DNA of 6,125 bases, from positions 1-6,125 of the forward strand of contig JAQGKH010000035.1 of NCBI GenBank assembly GCA_028290225.1, given 5' to 3'. The DNA comes from Devosia sp. (GTDB lineage: Bacteria; Pseudomonadota; Alphaproteobacteria; Rhizobiales; Devosiaceae). Positions 1 to 5,098 of this stretch are shown piece after piece; position 1 is the stretch's first letter, and the number at the start of each line of letters is the position of its first letter. Under the pieces are notes generated by a model. The model was not told the origin of the DNA. It ran no database searches and was given only the letters and a program-made list of their open reading frames with translations. The position numbers and the translations under genes were made by a program.

Positions 1-485
1 ACGGCGCGAACCATCTGGTCGTCGGGACTGCCGGTATCGCCCATGGTGAAGCGTTCGCGGCTGAAATCGGCCGAAGCACCGAGGCGCTTAAGCTGGTTCA
101 TGATGGTGCCGCCCGATTCGGCCTTCCAGTCCCAAACCCGGCGCACGAACTCCTCGCGCCCCAGATCGCGGCGCGAAGGTTGCTGGGCTTCGGCAAGGCG
201 GCGCTCAACAATCATCTGGGTGGCTATGCCGGCATGGTCGGTGCCAGGCTGCCAGAGCACGTCCTTTTTCAGCATCCGGTTGAAGCGGATCAGGATGTCC
301 TGGATGGTGTTGTTGAGCGCATGCCCGATATGGAGCGAGCCGGTGACATTGGGCGGCGGAATGACGATGGTGAAGGTTTCGGCGCCCGGCGCAGCCCCTG
401 CCCCGGCAGCAAACGCGCCAGCCTTGAGCCAATCCTCGTAGATGCGGCCTTCAACGGCAGCGGGCTCATAGCTCTTTTCGATCAT
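1..485 (-). CDS. valS: Valyl-tRNA synthetase, N-terminal part (runs off left edge)
   Basis: Charges tRNA-Val with valine in the cytoplasm; a class I aminoacyl-tRNA synthetase. Translating the minus strand from the ATG at 485-483 gives MIEKSYEPAAVEGRIYEDWL at the start, the typical alphaproteobacterial ValRS beginning. The class I signature is intact: PPPNVTGSLHIGH at residues 43-55 includes the HIGH ATP-binding motif, and GTDHAGIATQ follows at 81-90. The frame stays open for 161 codons to the window edge. The KMSKS loop, editing domain, anticodon-binding domain and C-terminal coiled coil lie outside, as full-length ValRS is roughly 900 residues. No strong Shine-Dalgarno is visible; GAGTG about 8 bases upstream is the best candidate. 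The gene follows popZ on the same strand after a 120-bp gap, an order commonly seen in alphaproteobacteria. Identification is firm; only completeness is unknown. Confidence 0.96.
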   Translation of the reverse strand, partial: MIEKSYEPAAVEGRIYEDWLKAGAFAAGAGAAPGAETFTIVIPPPNVTGSLHIGHALNNTIQDILIRFNRMLKKDVLWQPGTDHAGIATQMIVERRLAEAQQPSRRDLGREEFVRRVWDWKAESGGTIMNQLKRLGASADFSRERFTMGDTGSPDDQMVRA

Positions 486-507
486 CGGTCACTCGCAACA
501 ACAACGA

Positions 508-530
508 CCCGCCAGTTGGCACTGGGCGGG
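508..530 (-). other. Hairpin in the valS leader
   Basis: The arms CCCGCCAGT (508-516) and ACTGGGCGGG (521-530) pair with one bulged G around a TGGC loop. On the minus strand the hairpin ends 22 bases before the valS ATG and is followed by TCGTTGTTGTTG, which is only moderately U-rich. It could be an attenuator-like or mRNA-stability element. It does not resemble a T-box, and its function is not established. Confidence 0.35.
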
Positions 531-550
531 CCTTGGATAAATCTGCCGGT

Positions 551-580
551 GTATCAATCAAATGCACGCCGCATGGTCAA
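551..580 (-). promoter_or_regulatory. Candidate valS promoter
   Basis: On the minus strand TTGACC (580-575) matches the -35 consensus at 5 of 6 positions. It is followed at 17-18 bp by TTGATA or TGATAC (557-551), a poor -10. It lies about 65-95 bases upstream of the valS ATG, inside the popZ-valS gap. Alphaproteobacterial -10 elements are often degenerate, so this is plausible but unproven. Confidence 0.35.
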
Positions 581-588
581 CTGCGGCG
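567..588 (-). terminator. Inverted repeat after popZ (weak terminator or operator)
   Basis: Perfect 7-bp arms CGCCGCA (567-573) and TGCGGCG (582-588) flank an 8-base loop. Read on the minus strand it begins 17 bases after the popZ stop and is followed by TGCATTTGATTG, not a true U-tract. It also straddles the TTGACC -35 candidate for valS. It may therefore end popZ transcripts weakly, or bind a regulator at valS. The type is a best guess. Confidence 0.35.
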
Positions 589-605
589 CGCGACCGGATG
601 CAAAG

Positions 606-1355
606 TTACTCGCCGCGCGAAACGCGGGCAATCTCACGCTCGACCATGCGCTCGACCACGGCGGGCAGGTTTTCGTCCAGCCATTCCTTGAGCATGGGGC
701 GCAGCATGTCGCGCATCAGGGCTTCAATGGTGAGGCCGGCATTGCCCAGGCCAATGCCATTGAGCTTGGTGATGGAACTGCGAACCGCAGCCTTGGTGGC
801 CGGGCCCAGCAATTCCTCGGCAAAATCGCTGCTGAGGGTGGGATCAGGCAAAGGCGCGGCCTGACTGATCGTGGCCTGCGGCCGCGGCGCTTCGGGCACG
901 CGGACGGGTTCGGCAAAACGAGGCTCAGGAATGCGAACCGGCTCTGGATCGGGGGCGCGGGTTTGAGCCACCGGCGCGGCGGGCTCTTCGGGCTCAAAGC
1001 CCATGGGTTCAGGTGCAGTCACCAATGCGTCCTCCCCGTTGTCATCATCCTGATTGGCGGCCTGGGTATCGGCCAGGATCGCCTCGAAGCTGAAAGGAGT
1101 TTCGGCTTCCCCGCTGCCCTGGGCAACGATCTGGGCGGGCGACAAGGCCAGGGGCTCGGGATCCTCGAGGTGGTCGTCGAGGTCAACAGCCATCGGGCCG
1201 CCATAGGTGCGAACGGGCGTGGCCTGCATGGGCGCGGGCGCCGGCTGAATGGACGAGCGCCGCGGGATCCCCGCCGCATCATCATCGGCGATGATCTGGC
1301 GGATGGACGACAAGATCTCGTCCATGGAGGGTTCTTTGGGTGCAGGCTTGTTCAT
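606..1355 (-). CDS. popZ: PopZ-like pole-organizing protein (DUF2497)
   Basis: Predicted cytosolic scaffold of the cell pole. In Caulobacter, PopZ forms a polymeric hub that anchors the ParB-parS centromere and recruits cell-cycle regulators. The 249-residue product has the three-part PopZ layout. A short conserved N-terminal helix contains SMDEILSSIRQIIADDD (residues 10-26). A long Pro/Glu/Ala/Asp-rich, low-complexity and probably disordered middle runs from about 27 to 185. The conserved C-terminal helical oligomerization region covers about 190-249 and includes MLRPMLKEWLDENLP and VVERMVEREIARV. A longer in-frame ATG exists 69 bases upstream, but the start at 1355 is preferred: GAGAGG sits 6 bases before it, and homology begins just after it. 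At 249 residues it is longer than Caulobacter PopZ (177), with the difference in the disordered linker. It lies downstream of a tolC terminator and upstream of valS. Confidence 0.92.
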   Translation of the reverse strand: MNKPAPKEPSMDEILSSIRQIIADDDAAGIPRRSSIQPAPAPMQATPVRTYGGPMAVDLDDHLEDPEPLALSPAQIVAQGSGEAETPFSFEAILADTQAANQDDDNGEDALVTAPEPMGFEPEEPAAPVAQTRAPDPEPVRIPEPRFAEPVRVPEAPRPQATISQAAPLPDPTLSSDFAEELLGPATKAAVRSSITKLNGIGLGNAGLTIEALMRDMLRPMLKEWLDENLPAVVERMVEREIARVSRGE

Positions 1356-1361
1356 GATGGG

Positions 1362-1367
1362 CCTCTC
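1362..1367 (-). promoter_or_regulatory. Ribosome binding site fixing the popZ start
   Basis: GAGAGG on the minus strand lies 6 bases before the ATG at 1355-1353. The alternative upstream ATG at 1424 has no comparable site, and the 23 extra residues it would add do not resemble PopZ. Confidence 0.7.
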
Positions 1368-1408
1368 GCTTGGGCTGGACGAAAGCTGCTCGCCGTTGCA
1401 GCCAGGAT

Positions 1409-1454
1409 GATTCGTCAACAACACATTAACCCGAGCAGAGGTGCTTAGGGAATC
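1409..1454 (-). promoter_or_regulatory. popZ upstream region with GANTC sites and a CtrA-like box
   Basis: This part of the tolC-popZ gap holds two GANTC sequences (1409-1413 and 1450-1454), the CcrM methylation target in alphaproteobacteria. Between them is TTAA-N7-TTGA (minus strand, 1429-1415), one mismatch from the CtrA consensus TTAA-N7-TTAA. Together they suggest cell-cycle control of popZ. Each motif is short enough to occur by chance, and no convincing -35/-10 pair could be assigned. Confidence 0.35.
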
Positions 1455-1485
1455 GCCCAGTCAACGGGCGGGCGGGATGTCCCCT

Positions 1486-1515
1486 AAAAGTTGTGGCCGG
1501 GCAAGGCCCAGCCAC
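1486..1515 (-). terminator. Rho-independent terminator of tolC
   Basis: On the minus strand GTGGCTGGGC (1515-1506) pairs with GCCCGGCCAC (1502-1493): a 10-bp stem with one G-U pair and a CTT loop. AAC and then TTTT (1489-1486) follow. It begins 26 bases after the tolC stop. Position, stem strength and T-run all fit an intrinsic terminator, which implies popZ is transcribed separately. Confidence 0.75.
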
Positions 1516-1541
1516 CAAAGCTTGTTGCTGCGCCTCTTGGC

Positions 1542-2900
1542 TCAGTCGTCCTCGACGACCCGCAGTTCCTGCCAGACGTCTTCAACTTCCTGGGTGTAGT
1601 TCACGGCGGTCTTGGTTTCCACCGGAAGGCCCAGTTCGTTGGCCGTCAAGCGGCCGATCGCGGCGAGGAGCGAGAAGGTGGCGATCACCTTGCTGCTGGA
1701 GGCATTGATCAGCCCTTCGCGGGCGCTGATCAGTTCGGCCTGGGCATTGAGCACGTCGAGCGTGGTGCGCGTGCCCAGATCCCGCTCCTGGATCACGCCA
1801 TTCACCACTTCCTGGCCGGCGGACACGGCCGACTGAGCGGCCTGAATTTGGGCGTCCGCATTCTGGATGCCCGCCCAGGCGGAGATCACGGCTTCGCGGA
1901 TCTGGTCATAAACGGACATGGCGTCCACTTCAGAGCGGATCTGATCGAGATTGGCCTGACGGACACCGGAGCCCAAAGCGCCGCCGGCATAGATGGGAAT
2001 ATTGATGTTGAGGCGCATCTGGCCGCTGACGCCCTGCGGGCCGCCGGGAGAGGCAATGCCGGTGCCGATCTGGCCGCTGACGGTGGCGGTGGGCCCAAAA
2101 GCGCCTTTGGCCGCGTCGCTGCCGGCCTGAGCGGCGCGGATGGCCGCCTTGGAGGTCAGGATAGCGGGGTGGGCGCTTTCCGCTTCGGCGATGGCCGATT
2201 GAAGGCTGGAGGGAATAAGGCGGGCGAAGTTGTGGCTGCTTTGCAGATTGCGTGGCGCCGAGCCGACATAGCGCTGAAAGGTGGCTTCGCTGACTTCGAG
2301 GCTGTTAACGGCAGCTTGGTAGGCGGCCTGACCCTGCGCCAGGCGCGCATTGGCCTGGGCCACATCGATGCGAGTGCCCTCCCCGACCTCGAGCCGATCC
2401 CTCGCCGAAGACAGCTGGGTGTTGTAGAAGTTGACGTTTTCCTGCCGCAGACCGACCAGTTGCCGGTCGCTCAGCACCGACATATAGGCCTGCACCACAT
2501 TGAGCAGCACATTCTGCTCGGTGTTGCGGATCTGGTATTCGGCGATTTCAGCACCGGCGCGGGCGGCTTCGATCTGCGCTTCGGTCTGAAAATTGTCGAA
2601 GATGGTCTGGTTATAGGACAGGCCGGCATTGAGCGCAGCGTTGTCCTGCAGCGGCCCGCCGATGGCCGTCCAGCTATAGGTGCCGGACACCGAAGCGCCG
2701 ATGGTGGGCAGCTTGCGGGACTTGGCCTGGACGATGTTTTCAGCGGACGACTTGGCTTCCAGCAAGGCCGATTGCAGATCGGGCGCATAGGCATACGCGG
2801 CCGTTAACGCCTGGGTGATGGACTGCGCCTGTGCCGTGGTGGCACCAAGGGCAAGTGCCAAAGCCAACGCGCTCACGGTTAGTCTAACGCGTATGCTCAA
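1542..2900 (-). CDS. tolC: TolC-family outer membrane channel protein
   Basis: Outer membrane factor that trimerizes into a channel-tunnel and works with an inner membrane pump (RND, MFS or ABC) plus a periplasmic adaptor, for efflux or type I secretion. The 452 residues match the usual TolC length. Residues 1-25 form a signal peptide: basic MSIRVR, an Ala/Leu core, and an AQA cleavage motif before QS. The mature protein shows the two tandem outer membrane efflux repeats (about 27-215 and 235-440), with long amphipathic helices rich in Ala, Gln and Glu such as AQIEAARAGAEIAEYQIRNT and AQAELISAREGLI. Paired barrel segments include SYNQTIFDNF in the first repeat and LNINIPIYAGG in the second. 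The start is TTG, supported by GGAGG 7 bases upstream and an immediate signal peptide. The partner pump is not in the window, so substrate and exact subclass are unknown. A good terminator follows. Confidence 0.93.
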   Translation of the reverse strand: MSIRVRLTVSALALALALGATTAQAQSITQALTAAYAYAPDLQSALLEAKSSAENIVQAKSRKLPTIGASVSGTYSWTAIGGPLQDNAALNAGLSYNQTIFDNFQTEAQIEAARAGAEIAEYQIRNTEQNVLLNVVQAYMSVLSDRQLVGLRQENVNFYNTQLSSARDRLEVGEGTRIDVAQANARLAQGQAAYQAAVNSLEVSEATFQRYVGSAPRNLQSSHNFARLIPSSLQSAIAEAESAHPAILTSKAAIRAAQAGSDAAKGAFGPTATVSGQIGTGIASPGGPQGVSGQMRLNINIPIYAGGALGSGVRQANLDQIRSEVDAMSVYDQIREAVISAWAGIQNADAQIQAAQSAVSAGQEVVNGVIQERDLGTRTTLDVLNAQAELISAREGLINASSSKVIATFSLLAAIGRLTANELGLPVETKTAVNYTQEVEDVWQELRVVEDD

Positions 2901-2907
2901 TTGCGCG

Positions 2908-2912
2908 CCTCC
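2908..2912 (-). promoter_or_regulatory. Ribosome binding site fixing the TTG start of tolC
   Basis: GGAGG on the minus strand is 7 bases before TTG at 2900-2898. The next in-frame ATG is deep in the mature protein, far beyond the signal peptide, so the TTG start is the only sensible choice. Confidence 0.8.
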
Positions 2913-2939
2913 AATACAAACCAGACACTACGCTGTGCT

Positions 2940-3005
2940 GTTGTTGCAAACAACCAGCCCAGCAGAGCTAGCACGACAAAGTGCACGAATCGTTGAAATT
3001 CGTGC
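2940..3005 (-). promoter_or_regulatory. tolC leader with two inverted repeats
   Basis: The 129-bp gap between the methyltransferase and tolC holds two perfect inverted repeats. One has GCACGAAT / ATTCGTGC arms (2983-2990 and 2998-3005) around a 7-base spacer. The other has GTTGTT / AACAAC arms (2940-2945 and 2949-2954) around GCA. The second lies about 40 bases upstream of the tolC start, where a regulator of an efflux gene could bind. A weak -35/-10 pair, TTGTTT-N17-TAGTGT on the minus strand, overlaps it. The first could instead be a hairpin after the methyltransferase gene, but no U-tract follows it. Confidence 0.4.
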
Positions 3006-3029
3006 CTAGATGGCAACACTACAGCAACC

Positions 3030-3683
3030 TTAGAATACGAAGTTTTCCTCAGGCTTGGCGAGCCAAAGAGGCGGCAAATGGGCATTGAACTCGGCGCGGG
3101 CCGCTACATTTTGCCCGGTCCGCACGAAAAGATGGGCCACAGCCACGCCGCGCTCGCGAATCAGCGCCACCATGCGGCCGCCATCCCGCAGCAGCGGATA
3201 AAGGTTCTGGGGCGCGGCATCGAGAGTGCCCTCGACGATGATCACGTCGAAGTCCTCGCCCTTGAGCTGGTCCGGCCCGCCCGCACGCACCTGCGCATTG
3301 GACAGACCGAGCTGGGCCAGGATGTCGATCGCCTGCCGGGCCAGCGCTTCGCTTTCCTCGAGGCCCAGCACGGAAGCGCCCAGGCCTGCCAGAACCGCCA
3401 CCGAGTAGCCGGTGGCGCAGCCGATATCGAGCACGGCGTCGCTGGAACGAATATCGGCCAGCTGCGCCATGCGGGCAAAGGTCAGGGGCATGGGCAGGAA
3501 ACGCAGACCGTTCTCGCCAAGCGGGTGGGTATCGTCGATGTAAGCGACGGCCTGACGCTCGGGTGGAACAAACAGTTCGCGCGGGACCCGGCCCATCTGC
3601 GCCAGCAGGCGCCGGTCCACCACACTGTTGGTGCGCAGCTGGTTTTCCACCATCTGCTTGCGCGCACGTTCGAAATCGCTCAT
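3030..3683 (-). CDS. pcm: Protein-L-isoaspartate O-methyltransferase-like protein
   Basis: SAM-dependent methyltransferase of the Pcm/PCMT family, which classically methylates isoaspartyl residues in damaged proteins in the cytosol. The product is 217 residues, normal for the family. The N-terminal part carries MVENQLRTNSVVDRRLL (11-27) and VPRELFVPP (33-41), as in PCMTs. The SAM site is clear: VLDIGCATGYSVAVLA (84-99) is motif I, LGLEES (106-111) follows, and FDVIIVEG (145-152) is the next strand. The usual isoaspartyl-binding stretch (TISQP-type) before motif I is replaced by GLRFLPMPLTFARM (59-72), so the substrate may differ. The start at 3683 is chosen by homology (MSDFERARKQMVENQ). The frame is open for 183 codons further upstream, but that translation crosses the tRNA antisense and is not family-like. 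The Shine-Dalgarno is weak. A shorter-range partner of tolC is possible but not shown. Confidence 0.85.
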   Translation of the reverse strand: MSDFERARKQMVENQLRTNSVVDRRLLAQMGRVPRELFVPPERQAVAYIDDTHPLGENGLRFLPMPLTFARMAQLADIRSSDAVLDIGCATGYSVAVLAGLGASVLGLEESEALARQAIDILAQLGLSNAQVRAGGPDQLKGEDFDVIIVEGTLDAAPQNLYPLLRDGGRMVALIRERGVAVAHLFVRTGQNVAARAEFNAHLPPLWLAKPEENFVF

Positions 3684-3717
3684 CGGCTGGCTTGTCCCGG
3701 AGGTGATATGCCGGACG

Positions 3718-3746
3718 TGAATATCCCTGCCCTGCCCGGCTGGCAA
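3718..3746 (-). promoter_or_regulatory. Candidate promoter of the pcm-like gene
   Basis: On the minus strand TTGCCA (3746-3741) matches the -35 consensus at 5 of 6 positions. It is spaced exactly 17 bp from TATTCA (3723-3718), which shares the first three bases of the -10 consensus. A transcript starting near 3711 would have a leader of about 28 bases. Spacing and location are good; the -10 is weak. Confidence 0.4.
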
Positions 3747-3939
3747 GCCGATCACGCCAGACGCGACAAAAAGCGGTGCGAAAAGGCAGGGAAATGCGGC
3801 GCGGCATGTCGGGCATGGGGCAACGGCGGGGCGCGAACCGACACTGCGCCGCGGCAGCAGGTGGGACCGCGTGGGGCGGGACGAGGTTCTGGTGGGACGC
3901 CCCGATGGGTCTGCCGCTAATGTTTTAGCAAAGACGATC

Positions 3940-3968
3940 TTGCATAAGCCAGGGGGCTCACCTAGAAA
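3940..3968 (+). promoter_or_regulatory. Candidate promoter of tRNA-Cys
   Basis: TTGCAT (3940-3945) and TAGAAA (3963-3968) are separated by 17 bp. The predicted transcription start is about 6 bases before the mature tRNA 5' end at 3981, a common arrangement for stable RNA genes. Apart from this and the pcm promoter, I see nothing supportable in the 297 bp between the pcm start and the tRNA. Confidence 0.45.
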
Positions 3969-3980
3969 CTGCGCCGGTGA

Positions 3981-4054
3981 GGCCACGTGGCGGAGTGGTG
4001 ACGCAGCGGATTGCAAATCCGTGAACCCCGGTTCAATTCCGGGCGTGGCCTCCA
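3981..4054 (+). tRNA. tRNA-Cys (anticodon GCA), CCA encoded
   Basis: The 74-base cloverleaf folds completely. The acceptor GGCCACG pairs with CGTGGCC. The D stem is GCG/CGC. The anticodon stem GCGGA/TCCGT has one G-U pair around the loop TTGCAAA, giving anticodon GCA (4012-4014). The variable region is GAAC, and the T stem CCCGG/CCGGG holds the loop TTCAATT. Discriminator T and an encoded CCA end the gene at 4054. It is on the strand opposite to the genes on its left and looks like an intact single-copy core gene. No intrinsic terminator with a real U-tract is apparent; only TTTT at 4058-4061 follows. Confidence 0.97.
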
Positions 4055-4354
4055 GCATTTTCCCATTATGATCAGCGAGTTTCTGGCGCAGGCTGCGATA
4101 GCACCTGGCTGATGTTGTGAGGGCGGGTCTGGCGAACTGCTGGCGCCATCCGGAAGCGTGAAGTGGCGCAGACAAAGCCGCGCACATGATTCCGCACCGA
4201 TATGTGGCACGCATTGCCGAACTTGGCAGCACTGGCCAAGCTCCCGTGGCATCGCCAAGTTATCGCCAGGCACAAATAAATCGCTTCTTGCTGCACGAGG
4301 CGTGCTTGCGCAGAGTTCTCGCGCTTAACTGAGGGCGCCAGGCGCATCCCTCAA
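4055..4354. other. Gene-free stretch between tRNA-Cys and the curlin leader
   Basis: I find no convincing gene in these 300 bases on either strand. A 91-codon open frame on the minus strand (4347-4072) has no Shine-Dalgarno and no recognisable composition. Two structured spots exist. ACTTGGC (4221-4227) can pair with GCCAAG at 4235-4240 or GCCAAGT at 4254-4260. A compact hairpin built from GAGG+GCGC and GCGC+CCTC arms lies at 4331-4352. A degraded gene or small RNA cannot be excluded. Confidence 0.5.
4331..4352. repeat. GC-rich inverted repeat
   Basis: GAGGGCGC (4331-4338) pairs with GCGC (4342-4345) and, across an ATC bulge, CCTC (4349-4352), leaving a three-base CAG loop. Neither strand has a T-run after it, so it is not a typical terminator. 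It marks the boundary between the GC-rich sequence on its left and the AT-rich curlin leader on its right. Confidence 0.4.
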
Positions 4355-4546
4355 TTCAGGCTCAATAGATATTAATTACACTTCTTGCCATTCGGGCGGA
4401 TAGTAAGGTTAATTTAGGGTTGTTCTCTGTTTAACTTAGTTAATACTTCCTTTCAATGACGCTTCTGAGTAGTTGTTTCGCACCGATGGCGTTGGTCACG
4501 GGTTGGGTCGATCCCAGCACGCGTTGTATTAATTGAGGAGCAAAAT
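4355..4546 (+). promoter_or_regulatory. AT-rich leader and probable control region of the curlin gene
   Basis: The sequence is clearly richer in A and T than its surroundings up to about 4460. It contains an inverted repeat TTAACT-T-AGTTAA (4431-4443), further TTAA elements at 4372, 4409 and 4529, and the octamer TATTAATT twice (4370-4377 and 4527-4534). No single -35/-10 pair is convincing; TTGTTC (4420-4425) with TAATAC after only 15 bp is the nearest. AT-rich leaders of this kind in alphaproteobacteria are often targets of MucR/Ros-type silencers, but that is inference here. Confidence 0.45.
4535..4540 (+). promoter_or_regulatory. Ribosome binding site of the curlin gene
   Basis: GAGGAG lies 6 bases before the ATG at 4547. 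It is the strongest ribosome binding site in the window apart from that of tolC, supporting real and probably efficient translation of this small gene. Confidence 0.8.
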
Positions 4547-5041
4547 ATGCGCATTATTCTGATCGCTGCGGCGGTACTTTCCCTTAGCGCCGGTGCCGCT
4601 CAGGCGGCCAATATTGCACTGCTATCGCAGGCTGGCTTGGGCAACCGGCACAATATCAGCCAGGGCTCGCTTTTGGGGGACAACCTTGCAGCAACCACAC
4701 AAAGCGGTGTTCTGAACAACGCCAGTGCAGGTCAGCGCTCGATTGGCGGCCTCAACCTGGCCGGCACACGCCAAATTGGCTGGCTCAACAGTGCTCGCAC
4801 CAACCAGGTGGCGATCGGCGGCTTGAACGACGCCGGCACTTCCCAGACCGGCGTCCTGAACCGGTCGCGAACCAATCAGTTCTCGGCTTTTGGCGGCATC
4901 AACGAGTCCGGCACGAGCCAGGTCGGCGCATTCAACCAATCGCAGACTAACCAGATCGCAGTCGGAAGCGGCGCCAACTACTCTTCGACAAGCCAGTCCG
5001 GCCTGGGCAATGCCTCGAGCGTCAGCCAGGTTTCATTCTGA
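4547..5041 (+). CDS. Secreted curlin-repeat protein (predicted amyloid subunit)
   Basis: A 164-residue exported protein built like the curli subunits CsgA/CsgB, which assemble on the cell surface into amyloid fibres for adhesion and biofilm. Residues 1-20 are a signal peptide (MRIILIAAAVLSLSAGAAQA) with cleavage before ANI. The mature part is six copies of Q-x-G-x2-N-x5-Q, with no exception at the Q, G, N and Q positions: Q28-N33-Q39, Q52-N57-Q63, Q76-N81-Q87, Q100-N105-Q111, Q125-N130-Q136 and Q150-N155-Q161. The period is 24-25 residues, slightly longer than in E. coli CsgA. Three of the turns are GG(L/I)N-x-(A/S)GT. There is no cysteine, and the protein ends in SQVSF. The start has GAGGAG 6 bases upstream. 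No csgG/E/F/D gene is visible nearby, so assignment to CsgA or CsgB is not possible; the curlin family itself is well supported. Confidence 0.88.
   Translation: MRIILIAAAVLSLSAGAAQAANIALLSQAGLGNRHNISQGSLLGDNLAATTQSGVLNNASAGQRSIGGLNLAGTRQIGWLNSARTNQVAIGGLNDAGTSQTGVLNRSRTNQFSAFGGINESGTSQVGAFNQSQTNQIAVGSGANYSSTSQSGLGNASSVSQVSF
4628..5029 (+). repeat. Six tandem curlin-coding repeats
   Basis: Units begin at 4628, 4700, 4772, 4844, 4919 and 4994, with periods of 72, 72, 72, 75 and 75 bases. They are conserved at the Gln, Gly and Asn codons but diverged elsewhere; the most similar DNA words are ACCAACCAG, ACCAATCAG and ACTAACCAG. The divergence indicates an old repeat held by protein-level selection rather than a recent DNA duplication. 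Confidence 0.85.
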
Positions 5042-5053
5042 AGAACAGAATAA

Positions 5054-5078
5054 ACGCGGCGGTGTTTCTCCGCCGCGT
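5054..5078. terminator. Shared bidirectional terminator between convergent genes
   Basis: Perfect 9-bp arms ACGCGGCGG (5054-5062) and CCGCCGCGT (5070-5078) enclose a 7-base loop. It starts 12 bases after the curlin stop and 20 bases after the barrel stop on the other strand. On the minus strand TTTATTCTGTTCTT follows, a fair T-rich tail. On the plus strand the tail CACTGCATTCC is poor. It therefore fits best as terminator of the barrel gene, probably also ending or protecting the curlin mRNA. Confidence 0.75.
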
Positions 5079-5098
5079 CACTGCATTCCTGGCATTGC

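Noticed and set aside
180..1448. 422-codon open frame on the plus strand
   Set aside because: It lies antisense to valS and popZ, both well supported. Its Gly/Arg/His-rich translation has no recognisable domain and arises from the GC-rich codon pattern of the genes opposite.
1491..2807. 438-codon open frame on the plus strand
   Set aside because: It is fully antisense to tolC, starts within the tolC terminator region, and has no family resemblance. Long antisense frames are expected opposite high-GC genes.
3078..3920. 280-codon plus-strand frame opposite the pcm-like gene
   Set aside because: It is antisense to a gene with clear SAM-binding motifs; the translation has no recognisable domains.
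3684..4232. N-terminal extension of the pcm-like gene up to an ATG at 4232
   Set aside because: The added 183 codons read through the antisense of tRNA-Cys, giving the PGIEPGFTDLQSAA-type peptide often seen as a spurious annotation, and lack methyltransferase homology.
3962..4273. 103-codon minus-strand frame over the tRNA
   Set aside because: The peptide ELNRGSRICNPLRHHSAT is simply the reverse strand of tRNA-Cys, a known artefact.
4072..4347. 91-codon minus-strand frame in the gene-free stretch
   Set aside because: No Shine-Dalgarno, no signal peptide or domain, unusual composition, and its C-terminal end runs nearly to the tRNA. Kept only as a remark in the intergenic entry.
4622..4939. 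105-codon minus-strand frame opposite the curlin gene
   Set aside because: It mirrors the repeat structure of the curlin gene in reverse and has no credible independent signals.
4628..5029. Repeats considered as a CRISPR array or satellite
   Set aside because: The 72-75 bp period is in frame with a signal-peptide protein and is conserved at the codon level, without identical repeats or unique spacers.
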